Assembly (NCBI GenBank): GCA_965230345.1
Contig: CBDDKR010000002.1
Coordinates: forward strand, 2,604,001-2,668,000
DNA length: 64,000 bases
Reading direction: 5' to 3'
Origin: JADKBO01 sp965230345
Lineage (GTDB): Bacteria; Bacteroidota; Bacteroidia; Chitinophagales; Saprospiraceae
The translations under genes were made by a program, and so were the position numbers. Below, piece by piece: positions 43,287 through 50,963 of the stretch; positions within the stretch are counted from its first letter, which is position 1, and each line of letters starts with the position of its first letter. The notes beneath the pieces are model-generated. The model saw nothing but the letters and a program-made list of their open reading frames with translations. It did no database searches and was not told the origin of the DNA.

Positions 43287-43796
43287 CTAGGAATTGATTA
43301 TGGGCCATTTATTTTGAATTCTTAAAGTTCGTTCGATTATTTCTCTAGCACAACCATGTCCACCAGCAATTGGACTAATATATTCTGCGTGAGATAAGAG
43401 ATCAAATGAAGCATCATTGGGGCAAGTTGTAATCCCTACATATGGAAATACTGCTAAGTCAGGAATGTCGTCTCCCATATAGAGTATTTGTTCTTGAGAT
43501 AGATTGAGCTCTTTTATTATAGCTTTAATAGCCGTGGTTTTATCTACTTGAGCATCATAAATATGTTTTATTCCTAGACCTTCTAAGCGAATTCGTACAC
43601 CCTTACTATTGCCCTTGGTAATTATCGCTACATGATACCCATGCTCTAGGGCTGTTTTAATTGCTTGACCATCACGAACATTCATTTTTCGCAATAATTC
43701 TCCACTTTCGGTTACCAATATTTCACTATTGGTCAATACGCCATCTACGTCAAAAATAAAGGTAGATATGGTTGCAAACTTTTGGTGATTCATCAT
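43287..43796 (-). CDS. kdsC: KdsC-like HAD phosphatase (3-deoxy-D-manno-octulosonate-8-phosphate phosphatase)
   Basis: A 169-residue class C0 HAD phosphatase that removes phosphate from KDO-8-P in lipopolysaccharide core synthesis. Motif I is FDVDGVLT with Asp16 (nucleophile) and Asp18, the Lys motif is in AIITKGNS, and motif III is MGDDIPDLAVF. The size and the lack of a cap domain fit the tetrameric KdsC group; YrbI-like sugar phosphatases of the same family are an alternative. It overlaps iscX by 4 bp and is the last gene of the fdx-iscX-kdsC operon. Confidence 0.87.
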   Translation of the reverse strand: MMNHQKFATISTFIFDVDGVLTNSEILVTESGELLRKMNVRDGQAIKTALEHGYHVAIITKGNSKGVRIRLEGLGIKHIYDAQVDKTTAIKAIIKELNLSQEQILYMGDDIPDLAVFPYVGITTCPNDASFDLLSHAEYISPIAGGHGCAREIIERTLRIQNKWPIINS

Positions 43797-44038
43797 TGAT
43801 TATCTCTCCATTCGTGAACCCACATGGCTTGAATTTGCTCCAAATAACCTTCGTTACAATCTTCTCTTTTACCTACAAAGTGATCTAGATCTAACACCCA
43901 GTCAATAAGATCAGTAAACCTAATTCTATAAATTTTACTTTCGCTAAACTCGTCACCAAATTTATCGTAAAGTTTAATTGCTATATCTTCATGATCCGTC
44001 CATTCTATAGGAAGATCATCCATATGATGTATTGCCAT
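43793..44038 (-). CDS. iscX: Fe-S cluster assembly protein IscX
   Basis: An 81-residue acidic protein of the IscX/YfhJ family, a modulator of the cysteine desulfurase IscS. WTDHEDIAIKLYDKFGDE, IRFTDLIDWVLDL and NEGYLEQIQAMWVHEW are the conserved parts. It sits 10 bp after fdx, as in many isc operons, but iscS, iscU, hscA and hscB are not nearby. Confidence 0.93.
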   Translation of the reverse strand: MAIHHMDDLPIEWTDHEDIAIKLYDKFGDEFSESKIYRIRFTDLIDWVLDLDHFVGKREDCNEGYLEQIQAMWVHEWRDNQ

Positions 44039-44048
44039 TTTCTTTTAA

Positions 44049-44387
44049 TTAATGTTCGTGACCAATAATTTGATTCTGATCTGGAATTTCTACAACGATC
44101 TCAGCATCATCCTTCAGAATAACACATTGACAACCTAATCTAGATTCCAATTTAGGATTTATAGCTCGATCTATAAAATCTTCTTCTTTATCCGAAATTT
44201 CTTCTAAAAACTCTTCGCCTTCATGCACATAAATATGGCAAGTGGAGCAAGCGCAGACTCCACCGCAATTATGATTTAGATGTACATCGTGATCCTCAGT
44301 AACTTCCAAGATAGAGTAGCCTGCCTCTGTCTCTATAGTTTTCTCCGGAATTAATTTGTCTTCAAATTTAAAAGTGACTTTTGCCAT
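44049..44387 (-). CDS. fdx: 2Fe-2S ferredoxin (ISC-type)
   Basis: A 112-residue adrenodoxin-like ferredoxin that supplies electrons for Fe-S cluster assembly. The cluster ligands fit C-x5-C-x2-C: Cys41, Cys47 and Cys50 in NCGGVCACSTCHIY, plus Cys86 in RLGCQCV. An additional Cys45 sits inside the loop. First gene of the operon with iscX and kdsC. The -7 element on the minus strand may be TAATTTTG (44496-44489). Confidence 0.92.
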   Translation of the reverse strand: MAKVTFKFEDKLIPEKTIETEAGYSILEVTEDHDVHLNHNCGGVCACSTCHIYVHEGEEFLEEISDKEEDFIDRAINPKLESRLGCQCVILKDDAEIVVEIPDQNQIIGHEH

Positions 44388-44567
44388 TTAGTATGATTTG
44401 TATTACCCTAACATGCATTAAGTCAAAGTAGTTGCAAGAAATCAATAATATATATATGTGATTTTTTACTAATCGTACTTTGTAGAGGCAAAATTACGGA
44501 ATTGATCAAGTTTTATAGCCTTTTTTCTAATATTTGGAACTTTTTTTAGTACAGTTTTGTCTATTTC

Positions 44568-44599
44568 TTTGTGTAATTAACTGAAAACCATTAATTTTG
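44568..44599 (+). promoter_or_regulatory. Promoter of rpsU
   Basis: TTTG at 44568-44571, 20 bp, then TAATTTTG at 44592-44599. Predicted start near 44606, giving a leader of about 80 nt. Confidence 0.65.
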
Positions 44600-44683
44600 C
44601 AGTCCTTTTGAGAGGATTGACCTCTAAGAAGGATTGTTTAATAGATTGAATAAAAGTTAAATTTTAGTAATTAATAATATAAT

Positions 44684-44869
44684 ATGTTAATAATCAACAT
44701 TAAAGAAGACGAGTCAATTGATAGAGCATTAAAGAGATACAAAAGAAAGCATAGAAATGTTGGTATCATTAAAGAACTAAGAGCTCGTAAACATTTTGTT
44801 AAGAAATCTGTTAGAAGAAGAAATGAAATACTTGACGCTGCATACAGATTAGAAAAGTTTGGAAGTTAA
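44684..44869 (+). CDS. rpsU: 30S ribosomal protein bS21
   Basis: A 61-residue basic protein of the small ribosomal subunit, near the 3' end of 16S rRNA. SIDRALKRYKRKHRN and HFVKKSVRRRNEILDAAYRL are the conserved parts. In Bacteroidota bS21 helps to keep the anti-Shine-Dalgarno sequence occluded (established for this phylum), in line with the rarity of SD sites here. Confidence 0.96.
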   Translation: MLIINIKEDESIDRALKRYKRKHRNVGIIKELRARKHFVKKSVRRRNEILDAAYRLEKFGS

Positions 44870-44909
44870 GCTGATCGAGTACTATTTTTTATAATTAAAA
44901 CACGTATCG

Positions 44910-45110
44910 ATGGCAAAGAAATTTGACTATGGTGAAGGAATCTATTACTTCAATATTAGAACAACTGGACAAAACAGTATCACCATAAAAAGAAAAGATA
45001 AGAATCAAGCTATACAGAGCTTCTTGGATTACAGAGATGTTGGAAAAGATGTAGAATGGCTTGGCAAATGGGATGGAAAGAAGTTTCAAGAAACGTCTAC
45101 TCCCAAATAG
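44910..45110 (+). CDS. Small conserved hypothetical protein after rpsU
   Basis: A 66-residue basic protein (MAKKFDYGEGIYYFNIRTTG ... EWLGKWDGKKFQETSTPK) 40 bp after rpsU. No known domain is recognised; I recall short proteins of this shape in other Bacteroidota. It is probably co-transcribed with rpsU and the transcript would end in the terminator-like left end of the insertion sequence. Confidence 0.65.
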   Translation: MAKKFDYGEGIYYFNIRTTGQNSITIKRKDKNQAIQSFLDYRDVGKDVEWLGKWDGKKFQETSTPK

Positions 45111-45128
45111 AATATAATAAGATATAAA

Positions 45129-45163
45129 AAAAGAGGCTGTCTCATATAGAGATGGCCTTTTTT
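45129..45163. terminator. Intrinsic terminator formed by the left IS end
   Basis: AAAAGAGGCTGTCTC pairs fully (with G-T pairs) with GAGATGGCCTTTTTT around the loop ATATA, giving a 15-bp stem. T-runs lie on both strands, so it can end both the rpsU transcript (plus) and the transposase transcript (minus). Confidence 0.75.
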
Positions 45164-45276
45164 CATTGGGAGATGTGTTGCATGAAGATAGTTAGAGAAA
45201 ATTTATAATTTGATATTCTTGATTTGAGAATAGCTAGAGTTGATGGTGTTTTCTGTGCTGATTTTAGGTTTTTATC

Positions 45277-46824
45277 TTAATTCTTAGCCATTTTAGCCAA
45301 ATTATGGGCTAAAGCTATTAATCCACATTCGATGAGGACATTGTCTTTTCCTCTCAGCATGAAGCGAGTAAAGTTTTTGTTCTGTTTTATGTTACCAAAC
45401 ACCGCTTCCACATCTACAGGCCTCTGTGAGCGGTGTGCAACCCCTTGTTCACTCAATAGTTTTTGGCGAGCTTTGTCTTTTAGACGCTTGAGTTTCGAGT
45501 TGATCTGTATTTTCCTATTAGATTTGCTTTTGTGGCACGCTCCTCGCAGTGGACAGCCGCTGCAATTTTGAGCTTCGTAAACACTGTAGCTTTGTTCATA
45601 TCCCGATTTCGTTTTACGGCGAGCATCATATCTCTTGTTCATTTTTTGACCCATCGGACAGATAAAATGGTCTTGAGTTTTATCGTAATAGAGATGCTCT
45701 TGTTTAAAGGCATTTTTGGGTTTGATCTTCCCTTTTGATTTTTGCTCCTTGTGGAAGTAATTGTATTTGACATAAGCTTCTATGCCTCTGGTTTCCAATA
45801 GCTCATAGTTCTCCTCTGATCCATAGCCTGAATCCGCTACTACCACATCTGGGTTTTGTTGGTAGAGTGCCTTATATTGATCTAGATGATCAGGCAGTGT
45901 GAGGGTGTCTGTAGCATTGGGATAGATGTCGTAATTGAGAATATATTGATTGGAGGTGCTAATCTGCCAGTTATATCCAGCTTTTAGTTGCCCATTTCTC
46001 ATATGGTCATCTTTCATTCGCATGAAAGTAGCATCTGGATCTGTCTTCGAATACGAATTACGATCACCCAATATACCTTCCTGCTTCTTATACTTCTCCA
46101 TATTCTGTGGCCAGTTTCGCTTTGCGTAATTCAGCTTTTGTTTTACCTTCTTATCTATTGGTTTATCCTTGATTGCTTCATTGATAATATCTATTGTTTT
46201 GTTCACTTGCTCAGCATCTAACTCTGGGTATGTCGTAGGTGCATTATCCATCAACTCTTCTTTGGCAACGCTCTGTGCATATTTCCATAACTCTTCTAAT
46301 TGTGATTTGATTCGTGCCTTATGTCGTTTTATTGATTTTCCCCATACAAAGGTGTATTTATTTGCATTGGCTTCTAACTTCGTACCATCTACATAGAGCG
46401 TTTTGATATCCACTAATCCTTGATCTGACATTAGGGTTACTACTTGAGCAAATACTTCTTTGAGTACGCCCTTCAGTTTATCGTTGCGGAAGCGATTAAT
46501 CGTATTATGGTCTGGGCGTTGCATCCCTGCCAACCACATAAAATATATATTACTTGACACTGCCTGCTCTATTTTTCGCGACGAGTATATATTTGATAAA
46601 TATCCAAAAACAATGATTTTCAACATCATCTTAGGATGAAAAGAACTCGCTCCTCCTCCTTTGTACTTTTTGATAATGCTATCTATATTAACCTTATCAA
46701 TTACTTCACGTACTACTCGTACTACGTGATTCGATGGAATTAATTCATCAAGACTTGGTGGAAGTAAACTGAGTTGATCCGGATTATAAGGCTTGAAGGT
46801 CGCCTCTCGTTGTCTTTTGCCCAT
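45277..46824 (-). CDS. IS1182 family transposase
   Basis: A 515-residue DDE transposase. The N-terminal ATFKPYNPDQLSLLPPSLDELIPSNHVVR and HPKMMLKIIVFGYLSNIYSSRKIEQAV are typical of the family's DUF772 domain; DDE residues lie in LYVDGTKLEANANKY, VVADSGYGSEENYE and DVEAVFGNIKQNKNF. A zinc-ribbon-like group with CPMGQK, NCSGCPLRGACHKS is present. The frame is intact, so the element may be active. Confidence 0.93.
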   Translation of the reverse strand: MGKRQREATFKPYNPDQLSLLPPSLDELIPSNHVVRVVREVIDKVNIDSIIKKYKGGGASSFHPKMMLKIIVFGYLSNIYSSRKIEQAVSSNIYFMWLAGMQRPDHNTINRFRNDKLKGVLKEVFAQVVTLMSDQGLVDIKTLYVDGTKLEANANKYTFVWGKSIKRHKARIKSQLEELWKYAQSVAKEELMDNAPTTYPELDAEQVNKTIDIINEAIKDKPIDKKVKQKLNYAKRNWPQNMEKYKKQEGILGDRNSYSKTDPDATFMRMKDDHMRNGQLKAGYNWQISTSNQYILNYDIYPNATDTLTLPDHLDQYKALYQQNPDVVVADSGYGSEENYELLETRGIEAYVKYNYFHKEQKSKGKIKPKNAFKQEHLYYDKTQDHFICPMGQKMNKRYDARRKTKSGYEQSYSVYEAQNCSGCPLRGACHKSKSNRKIQINSKLKRLKDKARQKLLSEQGVAHRSQRPVDVEAVFGNIKQNKNFTRFMLRGKDNVLIECGLIALAHNLAKMAKN

Positions 46825-46993
46825 ACTACAAAATACAACTTATTCATTACATTTTATAATAAAAAAAGAGACTGCCCTTATGAGACAGCCCCTTTTTTGT
46901 TTTAACAACGTTTTATTGCGATTGTAATTATTAATTCTTAAAGGAGCAATGAAATGTTTCGATAATATTTATAGAATAAGAGAATAAACTTTT

Positions 46994-49033
46994 CTATAAA
47001 ACGGTAATATCCCCTGCATAATCGATTATTACACCATCAATAAAAAGTACTCGAGCATACCATACATATACACCAGGATTCACTTTTTTTCCATTGAATT
47101 GACCATTCCACCCAGTATTTTGATCATTGACAGGTACATTTTTTTCTTGGAATATTTTGTTCCCCCACCTATCGTAAATGGATAAAGTTTCTATTGTGGA
47201 AATTGCCCTATTTCCAAAAACATTGAAAAAATCATTGAGTCCATCATTATTTGCAGATATGACATTAGGTGCATGAATCTCTCGTACATCATCTGTCCTT
47301 ATAATAACTTCATCACTGCCCTGACATCCGTTTTCATCCGATACTGTTAAAGTGTATTGAGTGGTGCCAAATGGAAAAACCTCCGGATCTAAAATGGATA
47401 TATCAGAAACCCCACTCTCGGGAGACCAAACTATATTGTAATTGTTGTTGGGAGAATAACCACCATCCAATGTATAGGTTTCGCCCAATTTTACTGTTGC
47501 ATCTTCTCCAGCATCAACAAGGATTGTATCTGGTTGGATCAGTTCCACTTGAATGGAATCGGTACACCCCTTTATGTCTACTGTATTTATTTGATAGTTA
47601 CCTCCAAGGAGTTGCTGAAATAGAGGTGTTGGTAAAAAGGGACCTCCATTAATACTATATTGAAATTCACTATGCGAACCATAGCTGTTGACCTCAATAA
47701 TTCCATCTGAGCTATCCCAACAAGTTGGGTCTTCAGAGTTGATGAGGTCTATATTTATAACATCAGCAGAAGCACAACAACTATCTACTTGAAGTGCTTT
47801 AACAGCAGTTACTTCACACCCTTTATCTGAAGTTATGCTGAGTACTATATATTTTTCACCAAAACTTTCGTATGTGACATTATGTGGTCCGAAAGAATTC
47901 GAATTCGCAGGAATGGCACGATCACCAAAATCCCATTCGTAACTAACAATATTTCCTTGAGCATAAGAGGATAGGTTTGTTATCGTAAATTCTTGATCAC
48001 AAGCGATTCCGACTTCTGGGTCGATAGAAAAATCAGCAGTAGGACCTACAAATTCGCCATCACCGCCGAACTCTATGAGAAATCCGATAGAGCTGTTAGA
48101 AAAGTTATTAATTAAAAGCCCATAACTCTGTCCTTGCACCATATCTATGAACTTGACAAATCCATCTTCTCCTGGGTCACAGTTTAAATCTTCAACAAGA
48201 TCTGTTGAAGCAAAGTCCAGTCCTGTTGGGCCAGAACACGCGGTAGCCATACATCGAATAGGATTCAACGCACCACAATCATCGATATTATCTAATTCAA
48301 ATAAGGCAAAATCAATATCATCTCTTTCAAGAAGAGGAGTAATGGTAAAAGTTAGACTTCCATTGTTTGCAGCTGTCCATTTTAACCATGTAGATTGATC
48401 TTCTGAATCTCCAAATCCATCTAAACAAGTACCGCTACCTTCATCTGGAAATGCACCTCCACCAGTTAATACCTGCACTACAAATGGTGATTTATCACAT
48501 AATATGGCACCTGTATGGCAGTCCTGTCCAGGTTCTACCGGAGGATTGTAATTATTGGTACAAATACTGAATGTGCCAGTGTTGTTATTTCGTCCGCTTA
48601 CACGTATATAATACGTTTCTCCAATATTTAGTCCATTTTCTAAAATACTAATAGCTCCATTATTGGTAATATCAGAAGCACAAGCTAATTCTGATATTTG
48701 TGATGTGCAATCACCAGAATACATGGCAACTTGTATGTTATTCAATGTATTTCCTTGGTCACGTCCTATGACAACGACATTCATGGCTTTAGCAAATGCT
48801 TTAAAACTAAACCACAAATCGTTTCCCTGGCTATCAAAACATGTAGCTGGTCCGAATCCAGAAGGAGTTGCATTGCTATTCGAAAATTGCATTGGATCGG
48901 AGCACCAATCTATCGGATCCAGTATTTTATAAGCATCTATACATTCGTCATGTTCTGTTTGAGTGTTTCCCAAGAACGCATGACATAATAATATAGATAT
49001 CGCGATGAATCTACGCATAGAAAAAAAATTCAA
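46994..49033 (-). CDS. Secreted PKD-domain protein with T9SS type B sorting domain
   Basis: A 679-residue protein with a signal peptide (RFIAISILLCHAFLGNTQ). Two N-terminal beta-sandwich modules with Asn/Asp/Cys-rich ends (ECIDAYKILDPIDWC, GTFSICTNNYNPP) are followed by a PKD domain (VSYEWDFGDR), a module with GGYSPNNNYNIVWSP, and the C-terminal gliding-associated CHU_C domain (NVISANNDGLNDFFNVFGN ... YDRWGNKIFQEKN ... GVYVWYARVLFIDG). That domain is the type B signal for T9SS export to the cell surface. Likely an adhesin; no enzyme domain seen. Confidence 0.9.
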   Translation of the reverse strand: MNFFSMRRFIAISILLCHAFLGNTQTEHDECIDAYKILDPIDWCSDPMQFSNSNATPSGFGPATCFDSQGNDLWFSFKAFAKAMNVVVIGRDQGNTLNNIQVAMYSGDCTSQISELACASDITNNGAISILENGLNIGETYYIRVSGRNNNTGTFSICTNNYNPPVEPGQDCHTGAILCDKSPFVVQVLTGGGAFPDEGSGTCLDGFGDSEDQSTWLKWTAANNGSLTFTITPLLERDDIDFALFELDNIDDCGALNPIRCMATACSGPTGLDFASTDLVEDLNCDPGEDGFVKFIDMVQGQSYGLLINNFSNSSIGFLIEFGGDGEFVGPTADFSIDPEVGIACDQEFTITNLSSYAQGNIVSYEWDFGDRAIPANSNSFGPHNVTYESFGEKYIVLSITSDKGCEVTAVKALQVDSCCASADVINIDLINSEDPTCWDSSDGIIEVNSYGSHSEFQYSINGGPFLPTPLFQQLLGGNYQINTVDIKGCTDSIQVELIQPDTILVDAGEDATVKLGETYTLDGGYSPNNNYNIVWSPESGVSDISILDPEVFPFGTTQYTLTVSDENGCQGSDEVIIRTDDVREIHAPNVISANNDGLNDFFNVFGNRAISTIETLSIYDRWGNKIFQEKNVPVNDQNTGWNGQFNGKKVNPGVYVWYARVLFIDGVIIDYAGDITVL

Positions 49034-49065
49034 TTTATTGATTAAAATAGGGAGCAGAAAATCAG

Positions 49066-49521
49066 TTAATATGTGAACAATTCATCCAAGTAACCCTCAC
49101 GATTCGAACCAAAGTATTCAAAAATGCATAATCCTTTATAGCTATGCATAATACTTTCACATCTTCCACTAGAGTCTATATCGTCTCTATGGTCACGATC
49201 CAGGATGCAATGACCCAATTCATGGAATACGACAAATTCTTTAGTCTCGTCGTCAAAAGTATTCCAATGATGGAAATCAATTTCTACATTATTGGGTGCT
49301 TTTGGATTATATCTACATTGTCCTAAGACTTGGCTTGATGGAATATCGGTGAAATGCATGGTAACATTGGTCGCTTCAGGTGATAGAGTGACTGACCTTT
49401 TATTGGCTTCTTCGATAAACAAATCATAGTATTCCTGTAAATTAGGATCAATAGAAATATGATCCGCTTTTGTACAGCTATAAATGCAAAATACGATTAA
49501 TATGTATATGACGTTTTTCAC
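49066..49521 (-). CDS. Small metzincin-like lipoprotein, putative zinc metalloprotease
   Basis: A 151-residue lipoprotein (lipobox IYSC, Cys16). It has the zinc motif HELGHCILDRDH (His100, Glu101, His104, then His111), followed 12 residues later by SIMHSY, which looks like a metzincin Met-turn. The third His is one residue further than in HExxHxxGxxH. At this size the protein is barely larger than a catalytic core. It is 32 bp upstream of the T9SS protein on the same strand. Function is inferred from the motif only. Confidence 0.75.
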   Translation of the reverse strand: MKNVIYILIVFCIYSCTKADHISIDPNLQEYYDLFIEEANKRSVTLSPEATNVTMHFTDIPSSQVLGQCRYNPKAPNNVEIDFHHWNTFDDETKEFVVFHELGHCILDRDHRDDIDSSGRCESIMHSYKGLCIFEYFGSNREGYLDELFTY

Positions 49522-49612
49522 CTTCAGTGTTATTATTCTACAAATATAAGGCGATTTGAAGTCAAAATGTTGCCCGGATGAGTTATAAAATTAAGTTAAG
49601 GTCGTTTAGAAC

Positions 49613-49879
49613 TTATATAGTTGATATTAGTAACAACATATCTAATCGAATAATGGAGGAATTGTTAATCTCCATAAATTCTTTCTTGTTTTTGGTAAAT
49701 AAATTGGTAATCCTTCCTTGGGTTTTATGCTCCTCATTATTGATTGCATAGGTAATGTGTAAATTTGTCTTTTTTAGAGCCCATAATTCGAGATAGTCAT
49801 AATCCCCACAGTCAATGGGGGTGTACTCTGTTGAAGAATGAATTGCACATGTATTATCTTGTCGAAAGTCTATCGTCAT
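49613..49879 (-). CDS. Rho-binding antiterminator-like protein (Rof/YaeO family)
   Basis: An 88-residue protein. The segment YTPIDCGDYDYLELWAL matches the N-terminal signature of Rof (YaeO), and the rest follows its Sm-like plan: LHITYAINN, QGRITNLFTKNKKEFMEIN, SIIRLDMLLLIS. Rof binds Rho and inhibits Rho-dependent termination in E. coli; the family is also found in Bacteroidota. It lies 17 bp after the membrane protein gene of an ECF sigma operon. The family call is from pattern recognition, not a search. Confidence 0.72.
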   Translation of the reverse strand: MTIDFRQDNTCAIHSSTEYTPIDCGDYDYLELWALKKTNLHITYAINNEEHKTQGRITNLFTKNKKEFMEINNSSIIRLDMLLLISTI

Positions 49880-49896
49880 AAGTATAATAGGTTAAA

Positions 49897-50259
49897 CTAG
49901 TCAAACCCATTGGTTTTACCTTTGTTTTTATAAACTTCAGAAAGGGCAACAATGTTTTTCAGAGAATACATTGTATTGGTATTATCGTCTACATTTATTT
50001 CTTCTAGCTGAACAGGCTTCTGGTGAATGTTGTACGAAAATAGATTGGCTTGCTTAGGACCGAAGTAGTTTTGAAAGACGAATATCGTACCTAGAAATAA
50101 AACAAAACTTGCTGCAATAGAATAGATCAGCCATCTCTTTTTATATAGAGGTGTAACCTCCGTTTCTTGGTTTAAAGAGTGTTCAATTCTGTCCCAAATT
50201 TGTGGTCTAGGAGATTCAGTATAACTTTCAATAATTGTTTTAATCTTATCGTTTTCCAT
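49897..50259 (-). CDS. Single-pass membrane protein, candidate anti-sigma factor
   Basis: A 120-residue protein with an acidic N-terminal cytoplasmic part (PRPQIWDRIEHSLNQE), one membrane helix (WLIYSIAASFVLFLGTIFVF) and a short extracytoplasmic tail. The gene follows an ECF sigma gene after 2 bp, the usual layout for a cognate anti-sigma factor; the short N-terminal domain lacks a ZAS zinc motif, so the role is inferred from position. Confidence 0.65.
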   Translation of the reverse strand: MENDKIKTIIESYTESPRPQIWDRIEHSLNQETEVTPLYKKRWLIYSIAASFVLFLGTIFVFQNYFGPKQANLFSYNIHQKPVQLEEINVDDNTNTMYSLKNIVALSEVYKNKGKTNGFD

Positions 50260-50261
50260 GT

Positions 50262-50819
50262 TTAAGCAGCATTTATTCCATATTTGGTATGTAATATTTC
50301 CTTTAACTTTTTCTTTGCTAATATCAATTGAGATTTTGAAGTGTTGATGCTTATTCCTATTAATTCTGCAATTTCTCTATGTTTATAACCTTCAATTATG
50401 TATAGATTTAAAACGGTGCGGTATCCAGGAGGTAATTCCTGAATAGCTTTATGAACCAATTGGGCATCAATTTTTTCGTCATGTTTGGGTTGTTGAGCCA
50501 AGAAGACAAATTCTAAATCTGAAGCTTGATGAAGTACATCGTTTTTACGCAAATACATCAGGCACTGATTGACAATTATTCTCTTCATCCAACCCTCAAA
50601 ACTTCCATTTCCTTGATAGTCTTTTAAATGTTTAAAGATTTTGACCATTCCTTCTGCAAATACATCTTCGGCTCTATCGTATTGACTGATATATCTTCGA
50701 CAAATTGTGAATAACAAAGACTTATATCGGTCATATAGGGCCTTTTGGCTCTTTCTGTCACCATTCTTGCATTTTTCTAATATGTTATTAAGATCAAACA
50801 GAATAATAAGTTTTTCCAA
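50262..50819 (-). CDS. ECF sigma-70 family RNA polymerase sigma factor
   Basis: A 185-residue sigma factor. Region 2 is LYDRYKSLLFTICRRYISQ, AEDVFAEGMVKIFKHLKDYQG and FEGWMKRIIVNQCLMYLRK; region 4 has LPPGYRTVLNLYIIEGYKHREIAELIGISINTSKSQL. It heads an operon with a membrane protein (2 bp) and a Rof-like protein. It is divergent from the putative porin at 50964, which is a possible target. Confidence 0.93.
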   Translation of the reverse strand: MEKLIILFDLNNILEKCKNGDRKSQKALYDRYKSLLFTICRRYISQYDRAEDVFAEGMVKIFKHLKDYQGNGSFEGWMKRIIVNQCLMYLRKNDVLHQASDLEFVFLAQQPKHDEKIDAQLVHKAIQELPPGYRTVLNLYIIEGYKHREIAELIGISINTSKSQLILAKKKLKEILHTKYGINAA

Positions 50820-50963
50820 TGTATAACCTAAGATGCAATTTATAACATAAAGGTTGTGTTATAATAGTAAATTCAAGTTTTTTGGTTGTTTTCAACAAAT
50901 GACTTTAGATGAATTTTATACTTTTGTTTTAATTCACTTCATAGAAATTGAATACATTCTGTA

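Larger units (their letters stand above)
45127..46898 (-). mobile_element. IS1182-type insertion sequence
   Basis: About 1.76 kb. Terminal inverted repeats: GGCTGTCTCATA at 45135-45146 and its complement at 46879-46890; with the flanking A/T tracts the match extends to 20 bp with one mismatch (45127-45146 / 46879-46898). The single transposase gene lies between them on the minus strand. No obvious target duplication is seen outside. The left end folds as an intrinsic terminator. Confidence 0.85.
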
